NCBI GenBank assembly: GCA_900768625.1
Contig: CAAGDO010000332.1
Span: 1-11,006, forward strand
Direction of reading: 5' to 3'
Length of the DNA stretch: 11,006 bases
Source: Bacteroidaceae bacterium
GTDB lineage: Bacteria; Bacteroidota; Bacteroidia; Bacteroidales; Bacteroidaceae
Shown: positions 7,442-11,006 of the stretch, piece by piece
Numbering within the stretch: position 1 is the first letter of the stretch
Layout: each line of letters opens with the position of its first letter
The notes under the pieces: model-generated
What the model saw: only the letters and a program-made list of their open reading frames with translations
What the model was told of the DNA's origin: nothing
Database searches by the model: none
Position numbers and translations under genes: made by a program

Positions 7442-7708
7442 ATGAATAGACCTCCCCTTTCGCGTTCCCAATTGAATTGGAACATGAAATACAATGAGTT
7501 GAAAGCGTATCTGAAAGAGCACCATCAGTTGCCCGACAAGAAGAAACCGGATAATCGTGGCTTGCTCAATTGGTGGAAGTACAATCGCCGTTTGGCAAAA
7601 AAAGATTTGCTTCCGCTTGACCGTTTCATAAAACTTCAAAAGCTCAACGAGATGCGCATTGTGCGTTGTGTGGATATCGATGGTCGAGAATTGAAAAAGG
7701 AAAATTGA
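7442..7708 (+). CDS. Small basic protein resembling a helicase-associated (HA) domain
   Basis: This 88-residue protein is rich in Lys, Arg and aromatic residues and has no signal peptide, so it is probably cytoplasmic. The pattern W13...Y17..L20..Y23, LPDK at 30-33, LLNWWKYNRR at 41-50, K53-K54 and R61...L65..L68 resembles a single helicase-associated (HA) repeat: a small three-helix, DNA-binding-like fold usually found in tandem at helicase C-termini. Here it stands alone with no helicase nearby. The ATG at 7442 has no clear Shine-Dalgarno site and is preceded by a palindrome. TTTG (7381-7384) with TATATTGA (7402-7409) is only a weak promoter match. The TGA stop overlaps the ATG of the C10 protease gene by one base, indicating translational coupling. 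The HA assignment is by eye and moderately sure; function is unknown. Confidence 0.7.
   Translation: MNRPPLSRSQLNWNMKYNELKAYLKEHHQLPDKKKPDNRGLLNWWKYNRRLAKKDLLPLDRFIKLQKLNEMRIVRCVDIDGRELKKEN
7697..7701 (+). promoter_or_regulatory. Ribosome binding site fixing the C10 protease start
   Basis: AAGGA lies six bases before the ATG at 7708, inside the end of the upstream small gene. It supports initiation at 7708 (or the adjacent ATG at 7711) instead of the in-frame TTG at 7666, which would place 14 polar and basic residues before the signal peptide. Confidence 0.45.
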
Positions 7709-10700
7709 TGATGAGACTCAGATTATCTGCTGTCGTTGGTCTGTTGTTTTCGCTGGTGCTTCATGGCCAAGCGCAGAAGCGCTCCCTCGATGAGGCAACG
7801 AAAGTGGCCAAACAGTTCTTTCAAACAGCTGGACGTAGGACATCGGTAGATGTGATGCGGCTGGAAAATGGCCGTGATGGGGGCAGAAAACTCTTGCGGA
7901 CAGCTCCTTCGGCACAGGCTTCTGGCGAAGCCTATTATCTGTTTGCGAGTGAGGCCGATGGTCGGCTTCTCATCGTATCGGGCGATGAACGTATGCCGTG
8001 TATCCTTGGTTATACTGATCAAGCCCTTCGCGGTCAGTCTTTGCCCGATGGCTTGACGGATTTGCTCGAGAGTTATCAAGCGCAGTATGGGGCCTTGTCG
8101 AAAACGACGGATACCCCTGCACGTTCCGCCCTTTATAAAGGCGAACGTTTGTTGCCTACTGCGGAGTGGGGGCAATGGGCTCCTTTCAATCAGATGACTC
8201 CACAAGCCTATCCCACGGGTTGTGCGGCTACGGCAATGGCCATCGTTATGCGCTATCACCAATGGCCTCTTGTCGGTGAAGGAGATAAAACCCATATCTG
8301 GAAGGATTCCGTGATGACTGCTCATTTCGGACAGACCCACTACGATTGGGAACATATGCCCCTAAGCTATACCAACTATACAGCAGAGCAGGCTCAGGCT
8401 GTCGCTTTATTGATGCGCCATGCGGGTATATCTGTGGAGATGTACTACGATGCCGAAAGTAGCGGTGCCCGCCAAACGTTGGTTCCTGTTGCGCTTTCCC
8501 AATATTTCCGTTATGCTTCCACGGCACGCTTGCTGAATGCCAGCGACTATGATGCAGCCACATGGGATGCCATGATGCGAAGAGAAATCGATGCGGATCG
8601 TCCGGTGATATATACCGGGGAATCAAGGCTAGGGCGTGGTGCTCACGGATTTGTGCTTGACGGTTATCGCGACAATCTTTTTCATTTTAATTTCGGCTGG
8701 AACGGTAGTGGAAACGGATATTTCGCCATTTCTGCAATGACATCTACTGATGGTAAGTTTGAATTTGCCAACAAACAACAGGCTGTCGTGGGTATTTCTC
8801 CGTTGAAGGATGACTGTATTGCCCCCTTCATTTTGGAGTGTCAGAATGACTATGTTGGTTTCTATACGACTCTCACAACGCTTTTTCCTGAAGAGGAGAC
8901 GACGATTCATCTATCCAATCTTACAGCTTGTCGCAACTGGACAGGGCGCATGCATTGGGATTTATGCCATGCCGACGGCACGAAGGTGGAATCTCTCGGT
9001 GAACAGTCCGTTTCGATGAACGGCGGCAGTACACAAAGTCTGGACTTTGACTTAAAGGCTGGCCATTCAGCTGTGGAGGGTGACTATCTGCAACTCATGG
9101 CACTGGAGGATACGGCCAAATATTGGCGTCCTGTTGTCAATGCTCGTCGGCAGGAAGTCAAAGTGTCGGCTTATGGACGCAAGGTCCCCGTTGTGCATGT
9201 GGTTTGTGACTTGAAGAATGTCACTTTTAGTGATCGGGAATCTGGAAATGTCTGTTTCGATGGAAAACCGCTTCTGGGGTCTACCTACAGGTATCAAGCT
9301 ACGTTCGATAAGAACGTGGTTAAGACTCTTGTTCAGGAGCGTCTTGGTGGAGATGCCCATATCTTTTCCTCCGGACAATCTGTTGTGTTGACCAGCGATA
9401 CGCTCTTTGTTAAGGCGAAAGGATATACTGCTGCAGAATTGGTGGGCGAATGTACCGTTGATGTGGCTGAGGCTGGGCAACTTTCTTCTTCTCTGGAAAA
9501 GGTGGCTCCTGATGCAGATGCAGTTGAAACACTCATCCTCGCGGGATGTCTTTCCGATGATGACCTTCAGTACCTTTCAACGCTCCAGTCGCTCCGTTCT
9601 CTTGATCTCGAGAACGCCGCTACGCCTCAGGGCATTTTCGGTGCTCCTTTTCGCGATTTCATTCGATTGAAAACGTGCAAGTTGCCCCGTTCGCTCAAGC
9701 AGTTGGGTAGTGAAACTTTCAGCAATTGTCGTGCGTTACAGCGTATCTCTCTCCCTGTGAGTCTGCAGACCACAGGAACAGACCTTTTCAATGGCTGTCG
9801 GGACTTGACTGATATTTATGTGCATCCATCTTCCCCCGAATGTGTGGGAACGGATGCTTTCCGTCATCTTCCGAATCCAGAGAAGGTGACCATTCATGTG
9901 CAGCAAGGATTGGCTGAAACGTTCCGTGTCCATGCCAAATGGAGTGGGTTCACGCGTTTCGTTGATGACCTTCCTGCTTTGCCCAGGAAGTTTACTTCCG
10001 GTGGTATCGACTATAATGCCATCTATCAAGGTGACGGCAATTATGCTGAAGTGGCAATTCCTAACGGACAGATGTATGTGGGAGCCATCACCATTCCTGC
10101 CACAGTTACATACCAAGGTGTGGAATACACCGTGAGTGGATTTGAGAGCACCGATGGTCTTTCGCCCTTTGTGGGTAATCCATTTGTCACTTCGCTCGAT
10201 CTCCAGCTTCGTGTCGACACGTTGCGTTCCATGCAGTTTATGGGTTGTACGAACCTGGCTTCTCTGAAGTTGCCGCCGACCTTGCGCTATATCGCCAATG
10301 AATGTTTCCGCAACTGTCCCATGCTTACGCAGATATCCCTTCCTTCTACAGTGGAAGCGCTTGGCGATAACGCTTTCTGTGGATGTCAGTATCTCACGGA
10401 CATCTATTGCTATGCTCAGGTTCCTCCAGGAGGAAGCAATACAGATAGTTATCCTTTTGCCCAGTGTCGTCCTCAGCATGTGACCTTACATGTGCCCGAA
10501 TCTCTTGAAACGGTTTACCGAACGGCAGGTTTTTGGAGTCGCTTCACTATGGTGGTGGGGGATCTCCCTGCTGACGATACGGGTGTCGGTGCCGCGCTTT
10601 CTGCTGTTGGAACGTCCTTCCCTGTCAAGGCTGCCGGTCAACAATGGCTTTCTTTGCAGCTTGATCATCCCCAGTGTGTGCGCATCTATCGCTTGGATGG

Positions 10701-10782
10701 CACTTTGCAACGCATCGTGCATTTTCCTCAGGGCCGCGTCCGTCTTTGGCTGGATGAAACGAGTATCTTGGTAGCCCCTTGA
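7708..10782 (+). CDS. Secreted C10 (streptopain/interpain-type) cysteine protease with BspA-like leucine-rich repeats
   Basis: This 1024-residue exported protease starts at ATG 7708, giving signal peptide MMRLRLSAVVGLLFSLVLHGQA with cleavage after A22. Residues about 24-145 are the inhibitory Spi-type propeptide (YYLFAS..DGRLLIVSGDERMPCILGY). The C10 peptidase domain follows at about 148-365: catalytic C172 in YPTGCAATAMAIVMRYHQWP, H313 in GAHGFVLDGY, and W331 in FNFGWNGSGNGYF, spaced as in streptopain. Beta-rich linker domains run to about 585. Leucine-rich, BspA-like repeats follow (589-957), including two copies of one module (about 655-758 and 852-956), each ending in a W-F-motif and DLPA. 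The last 60 residues include VRIYRLDGTLQRIV...GRVRLWL and resemble a worn type IX secretion C-terminal domain without the usual ending. Activation is expected by cleavage of the propeptide. It likely degrades host or dietary protein at or outside the surface, with the repeats binding a target. It is the second gene of a coupled pair. Confidence 0.9.
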   Translation: MMRLRLSAVVGLLFSLVLHGQAQKRSLDEATKVAKQFFQTAGRRTSVDVMRLENGRDGGRKLLRTAPSAQASGEAYYLFASEADGRLLIVSGDERMPCILGYTDQALRGQSLPDGLTDLLESYQAQYGALSKTTDTPARSALYKGERLLPTAEWGQWAPFNQMTPQAYPTGCAATAMAIVMRYHQWPLVGEGDKTHIWKDSVMTAHFGQTHYDWEHMPLSYTNYTAEQAQAVALLMRHAGISVEMYYDAESSGARQTLVPVALSQYFRYASTARLLNASDYDAATWDAMMRREIDADRPVIYTGESRLGRGAHGFVLDGYRDNLFHFNFGWNGSGNGYFAISAMTSTDGKFEFANKQQAVVGISPLKDDCIAPFILECQNDYVGFYTTLTTLFPEEETTIHLSNLTACRNWTGRMHWDLCHADGTKVESLGEQSVSMNGGSTQSLDFDLKAGHSAVEGDYLQLMALEDTAKYWRPVVNARRQEVKVSAYGRKVPVVHVVCDLKNVTFSDRESGNVCFDGKPLLGSTYRYQATFDKNVVKTLVQERLGGDAHIFSSGQSVVLTSDTLFVKAKGYTAAELVGECTVDVAEAGQLSSSLEKVAPDADAVETLILAGCLSDDDLQYLSTLQSLRSLDLENAATPQGIFGAPFRDFIRLKTCKLPRSLKQLGSETFSNCRALQRISLPVSLQTTGTDLFNGCRDLTDIYVHPSSPECVGTDAFRHLPNPEKVTIHVQQGLAETFRVHAKWSGFTRFVDDLPALPRKFTSGGIDYNAIYQGDGNYAEVAIPNGQMYVGAITIPATVTYQGVEYTVSGFESTDGLSPFVGNPFVTSLDLQLRVDTLRSMQFMGCTNLASLKLPPTLRYIANECFRNCPMLTQISLPSTVEALGDNAFCGCQYLTDIYCYAQVPPGGSNTDSYPFAQCRPQHVTLHVPESLETVYRTAGFWSRFTMVVGDLPADDTGVGAALSAVGTSFPVKAAGQQWLSLQLDHPQCVRIYRLDGTLQRIVHFPQGRVRLWLDETSILVAP

Positions 10783-10838
10783 TGATTTTTTCGTTTGACC
10801 TGCTTTGTCAGGAGAGGTTTGCGTGTCATGTATTCGTG

Positions 10839-10861
10839 GACTTTTATCTTTTATAGAAGTC
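10839..10861 (+). terminator. Weak stem-loop after the C10 protease gene
   Basis: GACTTTTAT (10839-10847) pairs with ATAGAAGTC (10853-10861) with one mismatch around a T-rich loop. A second small stem follows (TCGTC/GACGA, from 10860) with TTTT in its loop. It lies 57 bases after the stop codon and is a possible terminator for the small-gene/C10 transcript, though not a strong one. The 224 bases from 10783 to the window end contain no gene I can support. Confidence 0.3.
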
Positions 10862-10927
10862 GTCTGAACTTTTCTGACGAAGATTTGATTTGGAGTTTGA
10901 GTTCTTCTAAATTCAATCTTCACCTTT

Positions 10928-10985
10928 CTTTTTGACCTTTCATCAGTCGTGTAGCTCGCTACACTCCTTCTTCAAGGCCCAAAAA
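10928..10985 (-). repeat. Extragenic palindromic RNA-type hairpin (copy 2, minus strand)
   Basis: Read on the minus strand, this is a gapless hairpin of 28 opposed positions around TGTAGC, GA, GCTACA (10950-10963; paired positions sum to 21913). Every opposed position is Watson-Crick, G-U or G.A. Three tandem G.A pairs alternate with normal pairs next to the apex. The core GGAG, YRTAGC, GR, GCTAYR, YGACYGA is shared with the hairpin at 1-108, with compensating changes in the stem. The outer arms are unrelated in sequence but also complementary. It is probably linked to an unseen minus-strand gene to the right, and it may extend past the window edge. Confidence 0.6.
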
Positions 10986-11006
10986 CGCCTCAAAAATAAA
11001 GGCAAA

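Noticed and set aside
6140..7639. 499-codon minus-strand open frame spanning the serine protease, the terminator and the small gene
   Set aside because: It crosses two well-supported genes and an intergenic terminator, and its product has no family features. It is a shadow of the coding strand.
7666..7707. Upstream TTG start for the C10 protease
   Set aside because: The 14 extra residues are polar and basic and precede a good signal peptide. AAGGA before ATG 7708 and the one-base overlap favour 7708.
10783..11006. Possible small gene or CRISPR repeat in the right end
   Set aside because: I see no open frame with a credible start and no regularly spaced direct repeats, only hairpins and T-rich sequence.

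Overview
The window looks like chromosomal DNA of a Bacteroidales bacterium, most likely near Prevotella. The grounds are the protein families: a secreted multidomain GH31 enzyme, a C10 (streptopain-type) protease with BspA-like leucine-rich repeats, and an AAA-ATPase-like/PD-(D/E)XK protein. Shine-Dalgarno signals are weak, and matches to the Bacteroidetes promoter (-33 TTTG, -7 TAnnTTTG) occur where expected. The genus is inferred, not shown.

Layout: positions 1-108 form one very long, gapless RNA-type hairpin. A promoter-like -7 box (140-147) then precedes a 1292-residue secreted GH31 glycosidase (214-4092) that carries FN3, F5/8 type C (CBM32-like), dockerin and cohesin-like domains. Its 3' end faces the end of an AAA-ATPase-like/PD-(D/E)XK protein on the minus strand (4243-5973), with a 102-base near-perfect hairpin between them. 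A divergent promoter region (5974-6166) separates that gene from a trypsin-fold serine protease lipoprotein (6167-7321) with an intact His/Asp/Ser triad and a coiled-coil insertion. A terminator-like hairpin follows. Next come a small basic protein resembling a helicase-associated (HA) domain (7442-7708) and, overlapping it by one base, a 1024-residue secreted C10 cysteine protease with two copies of a leucine-rich module (7708-10782). The last 224 bases hold no gene. They contain hairpins, including a second member, on the minus strand, of the element at 1-108.

How it fits together: three of the five proteins are exported, and their families attack glycans or proteins. This suggests scavenging of host or dietary glycoprotein. 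The GH31 resembles the alpha-N-acetylgalactosaminidase-type branch, which would suit O-glycan removal beside proteases. That link is inference: the genes lie in at least four transcription units and do not form one operon.

The most unusual signal is non-coding. The hairpin at 1-108 and the one at 10928-10985 (opposite strand) share a core, show compensatory base changes, and have tandem G.A mismatches at the same places. They look like copies of one structured RNA or extragenic palindromic element.
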